A stretch of 32,321 nucleotides of DNA from Methanosarcina sp. UBA293 (GCA_002499445.1 DALS01000025.1:1-32321), one strand, 5' to 3'. Counted from the first letter of the stretch, positions 1-10,031 are shown. Translations and numbers: made by a program. Notes: generated from the sequence alone by a model not told the origin.

Positions 1-111
1 ATATGGGACGCTCCTCGTTTTTTGTGGGACAAAAAATAAGGAACATTTTTACAATTTTATTTTTATAAATTTTTGGGTAAAATCAGAACTTAGAGGATTT
101 CTACAGAGCCC
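1..111. mobile_element. Terminus of an insertion sequence (partial)
   Basis: Bases 90-111 (starting ttagaggatttctacagag) are the exact reverse complement of 32300-32321 at the other end of the window. This is what two copies of one insertion sequence would give, both with a terminus that reads gggctctgtagaaatcc inward. The sequence 5' of base 90 is non-coding. It holds a perfect hairpin at 18-36 (arms ttttttgt and acaaaaaa, loop ggg), which could be a terminator inside the element. A reading frame without a start begins directly after 111, as expected if the element cut into a gene. The family cannot be named because the transposase lies outside the window. Confidence 0.6.
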
Positions 112-1171
112 AAATTTGGAACACTGCCATTAAGAATGAAAAAAACAATGATACGAATAAGTTATTAAGTGATTTTTTAAACACGATTTTAAGAAATAAA
201 GAATTTATTTCCGAAATGTTAAATAAGAATCCATTACTAGCATTAAAGCTTCTTGATTCTGAATTCATTAACGATAAAACATATGTTTGGTCACTGTACG
301 GAGAGTACTTGGTACAAAATAAAAACAGTTTATTTTACAGAGAATTAAATGAAAATTTTGCAGGCGAAAACACTTACTAAACTTCTTATTTTCTGACGTT
401 AAAAAATGTTCTGATCTTTTAGCTTGGGCGCCGATTGGCGAACAGGTAATAGAGTACATTAGAAATCAAAGAAGAAAAGACCTAGATTATGAGAACCTTA
501 TTACAGACACTTATGAACAAAAAAAATGGGAATCTCCAATATATAATGGTATCGTTTTCTTCGATCAAATGGTTAATAAAGCTCTAGAGCAAAACTTTGA
601 ATGGCACATGTGGCTATTTTATTTAAATCATTTTGTAAAAGAGATTGTTGAAAATATTGAATATTGTGACGAAGAAAATGAAGAATTTAAAAGTATGTAT
701 GAATATTATTTATACTCAATTTTTTCTACGTATGAAAGTTGGATTAAATACATCGAAAGAAATAATTATAGTATTGAATTGGACAATAATTCTGAATTCC
801 ATCAAAACGAAAATATAATAAAAAGCTCAGTAATTTCGATGACGCAGTCTTTAAGTAAAATTTCCAACAGTACGAATCTAAGGCATAAATTTAAATTAGA
901 TCTTACGTGCAGTTATTTAAAATTATACTTCGATTTTGCGATCTCCCAAGAAAAAAAACAAAACGACTATAGTATTGTAATGAAGAATTGTCTGAAAGAT
1001 CGACTCTCTTACGACGAAGGGAAAAATGGTCTTTGGGACTTACTATCCAATGCACTAGACAATTTAGATCCTATTCCAATCAGATTGAAAAAAAATGGTC
1101 CTCAAAAAATGGAGGAATTTGAGTTATTTTTAGAGAACTTTAACCCAGATAAAGATCAAAAAGAGCAATAA
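112..1171 (+). pseudogene. Truncated and frameshifted hypothetical gene
   Basis: An open frame (codons from 114) runs without a start codon from the insertion-sequence boundary to a TAA at 378-380. Coding then continues in the frame of 368 onward, through an internal ATG at 569, to the stop at 1169-1171. Adding one A to the run at 367-370 (gcgaaaac) would join the two parts into one reading frame of about 350 codons. The product is rich in Asn, Lys, Glu and aromatic residues, mostly helical in appearance, with no transmembrane segment and no motif I recognise. Its 5' end is missing, presumably removed by the element at 1-111. It converges on the methylase gene with a 7-base gap. The 200-residue frame from 569 alone is probably not the native protein. 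The missing A could be a real mutation or a homopolymer error in the assembly. Confidence 0.65.
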
Positions 1172-1178
1172 TAAATTT

Positions 1179-4100
1179 TTATTCTTTTACAATCTCCTTA
1201 TAATTCTCATAATACTCCATAATCAAATCCCTCGTCCTGTAATTCCCATACTTCGCCTCATCCTTCCTCTTCACTATCGGAAATGTCCCGAGAATATAAT
1301 CCAGGTCATCCTTCGAGATTCCATATAGATGCGCATAAATCGCATCTAGCTCACATCTCAACTGCAACCGCCGTTCTTCATCCCATTTGAAAGGCTGCGG
1401 AACTCCGTCCACAAGCGGGTTTTCCGGGAACCATTTGTTCCATTTTTCAGGGCCGATTTCTTCGAGGACATCTTCAGCAAAAGGTTTGAGGTCCCAGGCG
1501 TTGTAGGTTAGTTCTACTACTTTTGGAATTATGATATTCATAACTTCTGAATTATAAGATGCAGGACTAAATGCTGGTAACTGCTCCAGTATATAAAAGT
1601 TCATATGGGTCCCTCCAACTTTTTGTCTTGCTATAAAGTCAAAAGGTATAGAATTAAGATTTGCATATAAGCAGCAGATCAAAATTGTTTTAACCCCTTC
1701 AAATAACATGAGAGGTGCATTGTCACCAAATGCTGAATAAGGAACTACTGAGAATATTCCAGTACGCTCATCAGTTGATCTTGCAATATCACGGAATGCA
1801 ATAAACCAACATTTTTTTGATGGCAAGCTTTTTTTAACTTCAGATTCAGATACCCAATACCAAGGCTGAACTATATAGCTTAAATCACTATGTTCTTCAA
1901 TTGTTGGAGTCGGTAATTGCACATTACCTCTTGAATTTATTCCAGAAAAGGTTCCGTAACGATGATCATACTTCCAAAACATTTTTGATTCATATAATGG
2001 TAGGTACTTTACGCTGCCTTCACTAAATTTGTTACCGTTTAATTTGAACCCCAATTCTTCAAGTTCTTCTCTTTCTCTGAATAAACTTGAATCGCTTGCC
2101 ATATTAAACATTATATAAAAGCGAAGATTCCAATAATTTGTTTCATTGTTTTTACATCTGTTAATAAGAATAGGCACTTTTTTATACACATCTATTATTA
2201 TTCCAGCGTCTCTTTTACTTCTCAATATTGGACAATTAAGAGTATTTGGATTTATTAATTTGATATCTTCATTATCAAGAGAAAATTTCTTGTCTTTATT
2301 GTTTAGTTCTTCAAAATTATGAAGAAAGAATGAGAATTCAAATGCAGAATTTGAAGCGTTTTTGCCTGATACGGTCAACAAACAAAACTTAAAGCTGTTA
2401 TGAATTGGAAAAATATTTTCTTTGTTTTCAAAGTCATACAAACTTCGAAGGTTATTCTTACTAACTAAGTCACCAAAAAACTCAGATGTTGTTTTATCTG
2501 TTGCAATTCCTGTAGGAACGATAATTCCAGAATAACCCTCATCATTGATTAGTTTTCGGTTATTCTCAGTAAAAATTGAATATGTGTTTATTTTCCCTCT
2601 TCCTGTTAAAGGAAATCTTCCAGATTCTCTTACAAATGAGCTTTCAGATTCAATTTTTCTTTTTGCATTCTTGAAAGCTCTATCTAATGAGGGGTCATGG
2701 TCACGCAAGGATTTTATCATATTTTTTCTTTCAGATGCATTACGAGCATTTGCAATTCTTGGATCTTTTTCAGCAAAAAACTCCTTCTCGATCAAACTGA
2801 TGACTTCCCATGGAGGATTTCCGAGTACACAGTCAAATCCAGGATTTTCTCCGCTAAATACATCGGGGAATTCGAGGTGCCAGTGAAAGAATTTGTACTC
2901 CTGAGCAAGGCTTGTGACTTTGTCTGTAAATTCTCTGCTTGGGTTCAGGTCCTCGTCAGTTGCAAGAGTCAGGTATGTTTTATTTGTGGAGACTTCTTCT
3001 TTAGTGTCGGTCAGTTCCCAGAAAAAGGCACTTGTCCACATATCGGCAAGGAACTTTATCCTGTTGTATTTCTTATTAGTGAGCAGGGATTTATAGTGTT
3101 CTTTTTTCTCCTTTACTTGCTCCGGGGTTAATTCTGTCTCATCTCCAAGTTTTGCAAATTCTGCGGAGCAGACCTTTGCAGAACCTTCTCTTATTACCCA
3201 CTCGGAAATACTGGAGCTTCTGTACTGTTCCTTGATCCCTTTGAGGAATTCCTTGTTTATTTTCTTAAAGTGGCTTGCTACTTTCTTGTCGTCCCCTTCA
3301 ACCGGAGTAAAAGCTCCATCAGGAATACCATTTTTCATAAGCTCCGGGGTTGCACCCACAAGAGAGTTTCCACATTTGATGTGATGGTCAAGGAAGTTTA
3401 ACGGCTTGTTCCGAACGGCTGCATTGATCCAGAGAGAGACTCTGGCAAGTTCGACTGCCATGGGGTTTATATCTACACCATAGATGCAGTGGAGAAGGAC
3501 ATCACGTCTTGCCTCCTGTTCCACTTCAAAAGCTGGGAGCTCTTCGCCTGACCTTATCTTTGCAAGTTCTCTTCCGAGCTTATTGCAGGCCGCAATAAGG
3601 AAAGCTCCACTTCCGCAGGCCGGGTCGCATACTTTGATTGAGAGGAGGGCTTTTTCTTTTGCCTGGCGAGTGTCAGCGGCATTTTGTAAACGTGCTTCAA
3701 GAACCGGGATAAGGGCACTTTTGATGAGCTCCTGGACAAGACCTGGATTTGTGTAATAGGAGCCTGTAGACTTTCTGTCCGAGCCTCTCGGGTCAAGGAT
3801 AAAGCGATTAGGGGCATACTGTCTGCCCTCTATTTCTTCAAGAGTTAAGGTGACTCTGGGAGCGTAGTCAAGTAGACTTTCGTAGATAGAGCCGAACTCT
3901 TCTACTGAGAGGTCTGAGTAAGAAATAGTTTGCCTGACACCATCAATTTCTGTAAGCGTCAGGAAGCGAATAGCTTCAAGAAACTCGCTGTTTTTACAGC
4001 CGTATTTTCCCACATAGCTATCCCCTGACATGTCGAAAAGCATGCCATCATACGGATAGATCCCAAGGGTTTCCACCCCTTCACTGATCATTTTGAAGGT

Positions 4101-5228
4101 GATAAGCAGCCCTTCCCAGAGGTCGGTATGGGAGTCGTGCTGGAAATTGTTGTCTTCAATGGTCTCAACCGCAAAGTCCCGAATCGCTGTGATGCTGTAA
4201 TTTTCCAGATAAAGATCGTTTCCCGGCCCACCATGGCCGCCTAAAAGCCCTCGTTGTTCGGCGTAGAGCAGGAAAATAATCCTGTAAATCACCCGCAGGA
4301 TTTCTTCATAGTAAGCATGACATTCCTTTTCATCAGCCCTTAACTTCTCCATCAGCTCATTCCTGAGAAAACCGTTTCCAAAAGCCTCGATAGCTCGAAC
4401 CACATTTTCCCGCAGGTTCTTACCTACTGACTCCCCTACAGACTGGCTGTGCTTGAAGTATTCCTCAAGGTAGATATCAGCAGCCTCTTCTTCGACTGCA
4501 GTTTCCTTGCCTTCCTCATTTACCTCAACTTTCCTGGAAGTCTTCTTTGAAGGTACCGGAGCAAAGCGGCTTGCATGAGCAAATCTGTAAAGGGCCTGGA
4601 AATCAGAGTACAGACGGTTGTGGAAAATGGCCTCGATATCAAATTCCACATATCCTTTAACTGTAGTATGATGGAAATCCCTTAGCAGTCGCAAGAAAAG
4701 CCCGTTGGTCAGGAGCGCCCATTTATCATCCTCGGTATTCAAAAACCCCTGCAAAGCGTCATGAGCACTCGGTTCTCCACGCACTGGGCGCTCGTCAAGT
4801 CCCTGAGATGGAGGAATTATATGAACCACAGGCGGATTTGGCAATTCCAGCTCTTTTCTCCAGCCCCGATGTGAAAAACTAAACTTCAGATTCTCGCTGA
4901 TCTCCCTCCGGGCCGAAGTATATGTGATATTAAAGCCCAGAGCTTCAAGTAAAGGCCTCTGCCAGTAATTGCGAGCATCTTTTGGGTCCATGGACCTAAG
5001 CTTCTCCCCATACATATCCCAGCGGCGCTTTAGGCTCTCAAAGGCATCCTTTACCCTGAGTTCATATTCTTTTTCATCTGGTGCCGTATCTTCTGGATTC
5101 CATGGGATCTTGAACGTGGAAGGATGAGCATAATCAACACTTACCCTTTCTTTTTGCATTGATGAGATAAACTGTGAAGTAATCAGCCCGCCTGAAACCT
5201 TGATATATCCCGAACCTTCGGAATTCAT
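1179..5228 (-). CDS. Large Eco57I-type N6-adenine DNA methyltransferase (DrmMI-like)
   Basis: The predicted protein has 1349 residues. Near residue 530 it has the S-adenosylmethionine-binding motif I (CDPACGSGAFL). This is followed by YGVDINPMAVELARVSLW, typical of class I adenine methylases, and near residue 800 by the catalytic motif IV (LGNPPWEV). SYYTNPGLVQELI just before motif I is the usual lead-in of the Eco57I/Type IIG fold. About 500 residues precede the catalytic domain and about 500 follow it, where a target-recognition region is expected. Size, domain order and the helicase partner fit DrmMI of class 1 DISARM. A BREX PglX-like or Type IIG-like enzyme is the alternative. The start is set by the ATGA overlap with the helicase stop at 5225 and by GAGGTGAAGGC just upstream. 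The last third is richer in Asn, Ser and Lys codons than the rest, as often seen in exchanged recognition domains. Confidence 0.8.
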   Translation of the reverse strand: MNSEGSGYIKVSGGLITSQFISSMQKERVSVDYAHPSTFKIPWNPEDTAPDEKEYELRVKDAFESLKRRWDMYGEKLRSMDPKDARNYWQRPLLEALGFNITYTSARREISENLKFSFSHRGWRKELELPNPPVVHIIPPSQGLDERPVRGEPSAHDALQGFLNTEDDKWALLTNGLFLRLLRDFHHTTVKGYVEFDIEAIFHNRLYSDFQALYRFAHASRFAPVPSKKTSRKVEVNEEGKETAVEEEAADIYLEEYFKHSQSVGESVGKNLRENVVRAIEAFGNGFLRNELMEKLRADEKECHAYYEEILRVIYRIIFLLYAEQRGLLGGHGGPGNDLYLENYSITAIRDFAVETIEDNNFQHDSHTDLWEGLLITFKMISEGVETLGIYPYDGMLFDMSGDSYVGKYGCKNSEFLEAIRFLTLTEIDGVRQTISYSDLSVEEFGSIYESLLDYAPRVTLTLEEIEGRQYAPNRFILDPRGSDRKSTGSYYTNPGLVQELIKSALIPVLEARLQNAADTRQAKEKALLSIKVCDPACGSGAFLIAACNKLGRELAKIRSGEELPAFEVEQEARRDVLLHCIYGVDINPMAVELARVSLWINAAVRNKPLNFLDHHIKCGNSLVGATPELMKNGIPDGAFTPVEGDDKKVASHFKKINKEFLKGIKEQYRSSSISEWVIREGSAKVCSAEFAKLGDETELTPEQVKEKKEHYKSLLTNKKYNRIKFLADMWTSAFFWELTDTKEEVSTNKTYLTLATDEDLNPSREFTDKVTSLAQEYKFFHWHLEFPDVFSGENPGFDCVLGNPPWEVISLIEKEFFAEKDPRIANARNASERKNMIKSLRDHDPSLDRAFKNAKRKIESESSFVRESGRFPLTGRGKINTYSIFTENNRKLINDEGYSGIIVPTGIATDKTTSEFFGDLVSKNNLRSLYDFENKENIFPIHNSFKFCLLTVSGKNASNSAFEFSFFLHNFEELNNKDKKFSLDNEDIKLINPNTLNCPILRSKRDAGIIIDVYKKVPILINRCKNNETNYWNLRFYIMFNMASDSSLFREREELEELGFKLNGNKFSEGSVKYLPLYESKMFWKYDHRYGTFSGINSRGNVQLPTPTIEEHSDLSYIVQPWYWVSESEVKKSLPSKKCWFIAFRDIARSTDERTGIFSVVPYSAFGDNAPLMLFEGVKTILICCLYANLNSIPFDFIARQKVGGTHMNFYILEQLPAFSPASYNSEVMNIIIPKVVELTYNAWDLKPFAEDVLEEIGPEKWNKWFPENPLVDGVPQPFKWDEERRLQLRCELDAIYAHLYGISKDDLDYILGTFPIVKRKDEAKYGNYRTRDLIMEYYENYKEIVKE

Positions 5229-8155
5229 GCCTTCACCTCTGTTTTTGGCACAGGTTCGTACAGTCTGAGAGCAACAAGATCACTTGAAGCCCTTTCAATC
5301 CTATCAATTCCTTCCAGCCAATCCTGGTTTTTCTGGTCCTGCATCAGCTTCTCTTTAAGCGCTGTTCTTTCCTTCCTTATCCTTTCCACATGCTCGCTAA
5401 CTGTATTCTCAAAGGATTCTCGATACATCTCAGGTTTCATTGCAAGCTCCAGGTGTCTGAGATAATCTTCCTTTGGCCTGCGATTTGGTGCAGGCTTTGC
5501 CCTCATAAGGTTATAAATTTCATCCTGTGAGAGAGCCTTTCTTTCAATAAGGTTACATGCAACAGGTATGATTTCTTCAATTATGCTGACAGACTCCGTG
5601 CCCACTGCAAAACGCACAAGGAAGTAATAAACTGCAGTCACTTTTTCAACATCGGAAGTGCTTATCACCGCAGTCCTTCCATATTCCTCTTTCCTGGGAT
5701 CAAATACGGAGTTTTTCACAAGCTCAAACAGGCGCCTGATAATTGGATGCCCGACATTCAGGTGTTCAACATCAATATTCTCAATTGCCACCTTAGGGTC
5801 AAAGGTTACCTTTTCAATAGTGCTTCCATGTCCTCCTACCTGAAGGAGATTTGAAAGCTCTATCTTCCTGGTGTTGTGAAGATCCATATTCTTGGAAATC
5901 CTGCAGCCAAATTTCTCCAGACCATTAAGGACAAAACTCTCGAATTCTTCCGGTGTCCCTATAGAAGCCTCAGTTTCTTTCAGGCGCTTTCTAATCTCCG
6001 AAAGGTCAACATCTGTCTGCCCGTAGAAGCTTTCCGATCTGATATTTTCCAGAACCTCTTTATCAAAAGGATTAACTTTCTCGTGAGCAGGAACTTCAAC
6101 CTCATTTCTCCTTGATCTTCCCTCAAATTCAAAAAGCGAGCTCTGGGCAGCAGTAAGCTTTTCTGCCCCAATGTTATGGATCATATCGAAAACGTTATTG
6201 TCGTCCCCGAAAAACGGAGGTGCAAAACCGTAATCTTCCCTTATTTGCCAGGCTTTCTTCACCAGCACCTTGAGAATCGTAGCATCAAGTGTATCATTCA
6301 TTACCAGAGTTCGGATGTATACTTTCCTGGCCTTCTGCCCGTATCTGTCTACACGTCCATTCCTCTGCTCAAGCCTGTTCGGGTTCCAGGGAAGTTCATA
6401 ATGTATTACCTGGTTTGCCATGTGCTGTAGGTTGATACCTTCACTTATGCAGTCTGTTGCAATCAAGATACCCTGGTCAAGCTGCAGAAACTTTGCAAGC
6501 TGCTCGTTCCTGAGGGCATCCGTAAGATCTCCGTGTACCGTTATAACCTGCAGGGACGAAATTGTCTTCCTGAGCTGTTTTGGAATTTCTTTCTCCAAAT
6601 ACTCCAGTGTATCCTTATAACGGGTGAAAATGATGGCTTTCTTGGTATCATATACGCCTGAAAGTGCATTTTTCAAAATACCGTTCTTAGGATTAGCCAG
6701 CCGTTTTAATTTGCTATCCTTTGCAGGCGTGATCCTGCTGGCAAGCTTTATTAACTCCTCAAGTTCTTCAGCTTCAGCTCTTAAAGCATCAAGAGATCCA
6801 AAAGATGTCTTGTCCATCCTTATGGAGACTTCTTCATCCGTAAGTTCATCTACTACTTCCTCGTCCAGAGCATTTGCTTTTGCCTGAGCTACACTGATAC
6901 TCATGTAATCTGATGTCTCTTCTTTGTTAATCTTATCAATTACATTTTCGAGTCTATTCTTAAGGGAAATCCTCAAAGCTCCTGGGGAAGAAAGAGCCCT
7001 TTTCTGGAGGTGCATAACTACCCAGTGAGCAGTCGTCTGTACTTTGTAGCTGCCTCCTTCTGCAAGGGTGAGAATACTTTTCCCGTACCTTTCAAGCTTT
7101 TCAACAATTTCTCTTTCTTCCTCATGCTCAAGGTCTATGGCAACTTCTGCCTGGTCACGTACAGGAAATGGATTTTCTTCTTCAGAATGTTCTTTGAACC
7201 AGTCTTCTACATCTCTTCGTCGTCGCTGGCAGACATGTTGCTTTGCAACATCCCTGTTTATCCTGGGCTCATTCACAGGCCCACTTACAATTCCACAGTC
7301 GAGCATATCGAGAAGGCTTGCATAAGTATCAGTGTACCCATTGTGAGGCGTTGCAGTCAAAAGAAGAAGATTCTTTACCTTTTTTTGGGCTGTGAGTTCC
7401 TTAATAAAATTATATCTTTCCATCGATATACTCTGCTTTTCAGCAATCTGATGTGGTTTTGAAGCTAGGTGTGCTTCATCCACGATAACAAGATCCCAGG
7501 GAACTTCGAGTATCTGGTACTTTGTAGGATCTCTCTTGGCGTAATCAATTGAAGAAACAAGGAAAGGATAATGTCTCCAGGGGCTTGCTCCCGGTGGCAG
7601 GTTTCTCTCAAGCACTCTCCTGTGAACCGATGAGATAATCTTTGCATCAATCTGGAAAAAAGAGTGTAATGCTTCACGCCATTGTTCGCACAGGTTTTTC
7701 GGACATATCACAAGGACTCTGGATACCAAATTTCTCGCCATCAATTCTGTAGCAATGAGGCCGGCTTCTATGGTTTTCCCCAGACCCACGTCATCTGCAA
7801 TTAGCATTCTGACTCTTTCACTTTTGTTCAGAGCCATTACAACAGGCACGAGCTGATAATGAGTTGGAATTACACTGCTTCTCTGGAGGCTAAGTAGAGG
7901 AGCTGAACCATGGAGAATTGAGTAACGGAAGGACTGGATTAATAGTTTGTTTGTTGCCGGATCCCCTATCTTTTCAAGAGATGGCTCAGGAACATGTGCC
8001 TCTTTCAAGGTTTCGAGAGGGTAGTAGAATTTTTGTTTTCTCGGCCTCCCTCCATCTATATTAGTCGCTTGAAAAATTGTCCTCCCATAATCTACAAAAT
8101 CGATACGCCAAAGCCTGTGGCGTAAATCTACGATATCTCCTGGTTTTATTTCCAT
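5225..8155 (-). CDS. SNF2/RapA-like helicase (DrmD-like)
   Basis: This is a superfamily 2 ATPase of 976 residues counted from the ATG at 8155. A TTG at 8182 would add nine residues, but I prefer the ATG, which opens MEIKPGDIVDLRHR. Walker A is IADDVGLGKTIEAG near residue 125, followed by the DEAH box (VIVDEAH, about 226), motif III LLLLTATPHNGY (about 265) and, in the second RecA lobe, ATDCISEGINLQ and QRNGRVDRYGQ. The ADDVGLGKT and TATPHNG forms are typical of SNF2/RapA-type helicases, including DrmD of class 1 DISARM. The C-terminal 350 residues are charged and helical. The gene precedes the methylase and its stop overlaps the methylase ATG, so the two are probably made in fixed proportion. 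No drmA, drmB or drmC homologue is present on either side within the window. Confidence 0.8.
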   Translation of the reverse strand: MEIKPGDIVDLRHRLWRIDFVDYGRTIFQATNIDGGRPRKQKFYYPLETLKEAHVPEPSLEKIGDPATNKLLIQSFRYSILHGSAPLLSLQRSSVIPTHYQLVPVVMALNKSERVRMLIADDVGLGKTIEAGLIATELMARNLVSRVLVICPKNLCEQWREALHSFFQIDAKIISSVHRRVLERNLPPGASPWRHYPFLVSSIDYAKRDPTKYQILEVPWDLVIVDEAHLASKPHQIAEKQSISMERYNFIKELTAQKKVKNLLLLTATPHNGYTDTYASLLDMLDCGIVSGPVNEPRINRDVAKQHVCQRRRRDVEDWFKEHSEEENPFPVRDQAEVAIDLEHEEEREIVEKLERYGKSILTLAEGGSYKVQTTAHWVVMHLQKRALSSPGALRISLKNRLENVIDKINKEETSDYMSISVAQAKANALDEEVVDELTDEEVSIRMDKTSFGSLDALRAEAEELEELIKLASRITPAKDSKLKRLANPKNGILKNALSGVYDTKKAIIFTRYKDTLEYLEKEIPKQLRKTISSLQVITVHGDLTDALRNEQLAKFLQLDQGILIATDCISEGINLQHMANQVIHYELPWNPNRLEQRNGRVDRYGQKARKVYIRTLVMNDTLDATILKVLVKKAWQIREDYGFAPPFFGDDNNVFDMIHNIGAEKLTAAQSSLFEFEGRSRRNEVEVPAHEKVNPFDKEVLENIRSESFYGQTDVDLSEIRKRLKETEASIGTPEEFESFVLNGLEKFGCRISKNMDLHNTRKIELSNLLQVGGHGSTIEKVTFDPKVAIENIDVEHLNVGHPIIRRLFELVKNSVFDPRKEEYGRTAVISTSDVEKVTAVYYFLVRFAVGTESVSIIEEIIPVACNLIERKALSQDEIYNLMRAKPAPNRRPKEDYLRHLELAMKPEMYRESFENTVSEHVERIRKERTALKEKLMQDQKNQDWLEGIDRIERASSDLVALRLYEPVPKTEVKA

Positions 8156-8216
8156 TGCCAATACCCACGACAAAACAATCAATTAAATATGCAGTAGTTG
8201 TGATCTTGAAGATAAA

Positions 8217-8230
8217 GATATATAAAATAG
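8217..8230 (-). promoter_or_regulatory. Candidate TATA box for the helicase-methylase operon
   Basis: On the minus strand this reads ctattttatatatc, a good archaeal TATA-like element about 60-75 bases before the helicase ATG. That would place transcription start near 8198 with a leader of about 40 bases. A second AT-rich candidate (ttatataatt) lies about 30 bases further upstream. The assignment rests on position and composition only. The rest of 8183-8383 is AT-rich, with no gene seen. Confidence 0.35.
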
Positions 8231-8481
8231 TTATGTTTAAGGTTTATGAAATTATATAAACCCAAAAATCTTCTAATATTGTTTTTATATAACCATCGAA
8301 TTAAAAAATTAATTCAATATTAAAATTACTTTTAATATTGAATATTGACTTCAACTTTTAAATCTGAACCCGGGAAAAAGGAATTATATCCCTGCTTCGT
8401 ACATTGCTTGAAGTAATTCATATTCTGCATCAATAACTTCAGGAGTTCTATCTTTGTTTAATAACGCATTCATTTTATCAA

Positions 8482-8489
8482 ATGCTTTT
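8482..8489. repeat. Target-site duplication, left copy
   Basis: The sequence atgctttt lies directly outside the left inverted repeat of the IS66 element and is repeated at 10024-10031. Eight bases is the duplication length typical of the IS66 family. Confidence 0.9.
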
Positions 8490-8503
8490 GTAACTATTCA
8501 GGC

Positions 8504-8547
8504 AGCCTTTTAAAGGCTACAATTTTTCCTCTTTTCGAGGAAAAATT
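8504..8547. other. Two hairpins in the left end of the IS66 element
   Basis: AGCCTTT (8504-8510) pairs with AAAGGCT (8512-8518). Then aatttttcctc (8521-8531) pairs perfectly with gaggaaaaatt (8537-8547) over a 5-base loop. They lie between the left inverted repeat and the transposase ATG. They could block read-through transcription into the transposase or serve as transposase binding structures. At the other end, cggcgctc/gagcgccg (9981-10000) forms an 8-bp stem inside the last transposase codons. Confidence 0.5.
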
Positions 8548-8581
8548 GGATATAAATTGAATCCTATTTTGTTTCGTTATC

Positions 8582-10015
8582 ATGCTTACACGTGAAGAGA
8601 TTCTTGCTTTGTGTGCTTCAAACCCTGAAGTCATTGCTTACATTGTGAGTCTTGAAACTCAAATTAAAGAACTTACTGAAAGGTTGATAGCCTTAGAATC
8701 TCGTTTAAACCAAAACAGTCGTAACAGCAGTCGCCCTCCTTCTACTGATTTTTTTGTCAAGGAGAAACCTAATCCCAAGAGTCTCCGTAAAAAGAGCGGA
8801 AAGAAACCTGGAGGTCAAGATGGTCATCCTGGAACAACTCTTGAAATGGTTGATGATCCTGAGTAGGTAATAGAACATTCTTTGAGTTGCTGCAAAGAAT
8901 GTGGCCATACTCTTGAGAATGTTGAAGTTGAAGCCTATGAGAAAAGACAGGTCTTTGATATTCCTCCTGTAAACCTGATTGTTACAGAACACAAAAGCCA
9001 GATTAAGACCTGTCCTCACTGTGGAAGAATAAATAAAGCTGTTTTTCCTGAATCAGTAAAATATCCAGTTCAGTATGGTCCAAATATTTTAGCTTCAGCT
9101 ATTTACTGTAAAAATCACCATTTTATCCCCTATGAAAGAATTTCTGAGTTTTTTGAGGATATTATGGGAATAAAAATCTGTCCTGCTACGATAATTAGAG
9201 CAGAAAAAGAATGTTTCCAGAATTTAGAGTGTTTTGAAAACATTATTCGAGAGAAATTAATGACTTCTTATGTTGTCCATTTTGATGAAACTGGTATGAA
9301 AATCGAAGGAAAAAGACACTGGCTTCATGTAGCTTCTAATGACAAATACACCTGTTATTTACCTCACTCAAAAAGAGGAGCAGAAGCAATAGACGCTATG
9401 GGAATTCTTCCGGAGTTTAAGGGAGTAGCAGTTCACGACGGATGGAAACCTTACAACGTTTATGACTGTGATCATGCTCTCTGTAATGCTCATTTACAGA
9501 GAGAACTTACTGGAATTGAAGAGAACTATAAACAGCAGTGGGCTAAAGAAATGAATAAATTACTCACTGAGATGAAAAAGTATACTGATGAATGTAAGGA
9601 GCAAGTCAAAGAACTGGACTTTGAGCAAATTAAAGCATTGGAAGAAAGGTTTGATGCTATAATCATGAAAGGGATTGAGGAAAATCCACAATCTCTAAAT
9701 CCTGAAAAACAAGGAAAACGTGGAAAGAATCCAAAGACAAAAGCAAGGAATCTGTTGGATAGGTTTATAGAACACAAAGAAAAGATCCTGAGATTCCTGA
9801 AAGATTTGAAAGTTCCGTTTGAGAATAATCAGGCAGAAAGAGATATCAGGATGATGAAACTACAGCAAAAGATATCAGGAACTTTCAGAACAACACAAGG
9901 AGCGCAAGCTTTCTGCAGAATGAGAGCTTACATCTCTACAATTAGAAAGAACGGATTACTTGTTTTGGAGGGTATTATAGCGGCGCTCAAGGGAGCGCCG
10001 TTAACTATAACCTGA
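8582..10015 (+). CDS. IS66-family transposase with in-frame UAG
   Basis: Two stretches in the same frame, 8582-8866 and 8867-10015, are separated only by a TAG at 8864-8866. Together they make a 477-residue transposase. The N-terminal part has the leucine-rich coiled coil and the NSRNSSRPPSTD segment typical of IS66. Then comes a CxxC-xn-CxxC zinc-binding region (CCKECG and CPHCG). The DDE catalytic residues lie in HFDETGMKIEG, AVHDGWKPYN and NNQAERDIRMMK. The UAG falls in the linker DDPE-X-VIEHS, where related proteins usually have a charged residue; one base change from AAG (Lys) would create it. In Methanosarcina UAG can be decoded as pyrrolysine, so this may be a functional gene. Otherwise it is a nonsense mutant making a 94-residue fragment. 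Confidence 0.88.
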
Positions 10016-10023
10016 ATAGTTAC

Positions 10024-10031
10024 ATGCTTTT
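10024..10031. repeat. Target-site duplication, right copy
   Basis: This atgctttt is the second copy of the 8-bp duplication made by the IS66 insertion. It directly follows the right inverted repeat. Confidence 0.9.

Larger units (their letters stand above)
8490..10023 (+). mobile_element. Complete IS66-family insertion sequence (1534 bp)
   Basis: The ends are perfect 13-bp inverted repeats: gtaactattcagg at 8490-8502 and cctgaatagttac at 10011-10023. An identical 8-bp direct repeat flanks each side. One transposase gene of IS66 (TnpC) type fills the element; no tnpA or tnpB accessory genes are present. Intact ends, an intact duplication and the exactly restorable host frame point to a fairly recent insertion. 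Whether it is still mobile depends on how the in-frame UAG in the transposase is read. Confidence 0.93.

Noticed and set aside
268..459. Minus-strand ORF of 63 residues
   Set aside because: It lies opposite the truncated gene at 112-1171, whose plus-strand frames read as one protein after a single-base repair. It has no ribosome site.
2545..3131. Plus-strand ORFs inside the methylase gene
   Set aside because: They are opposite-strand shadows of a gene with clear methylase motifs and show no family pattern.
7010..7462. Plus-strand ORF of 150 residues
   Set aside because: It is the antisense of conserved helicase motifs and has no start signal.
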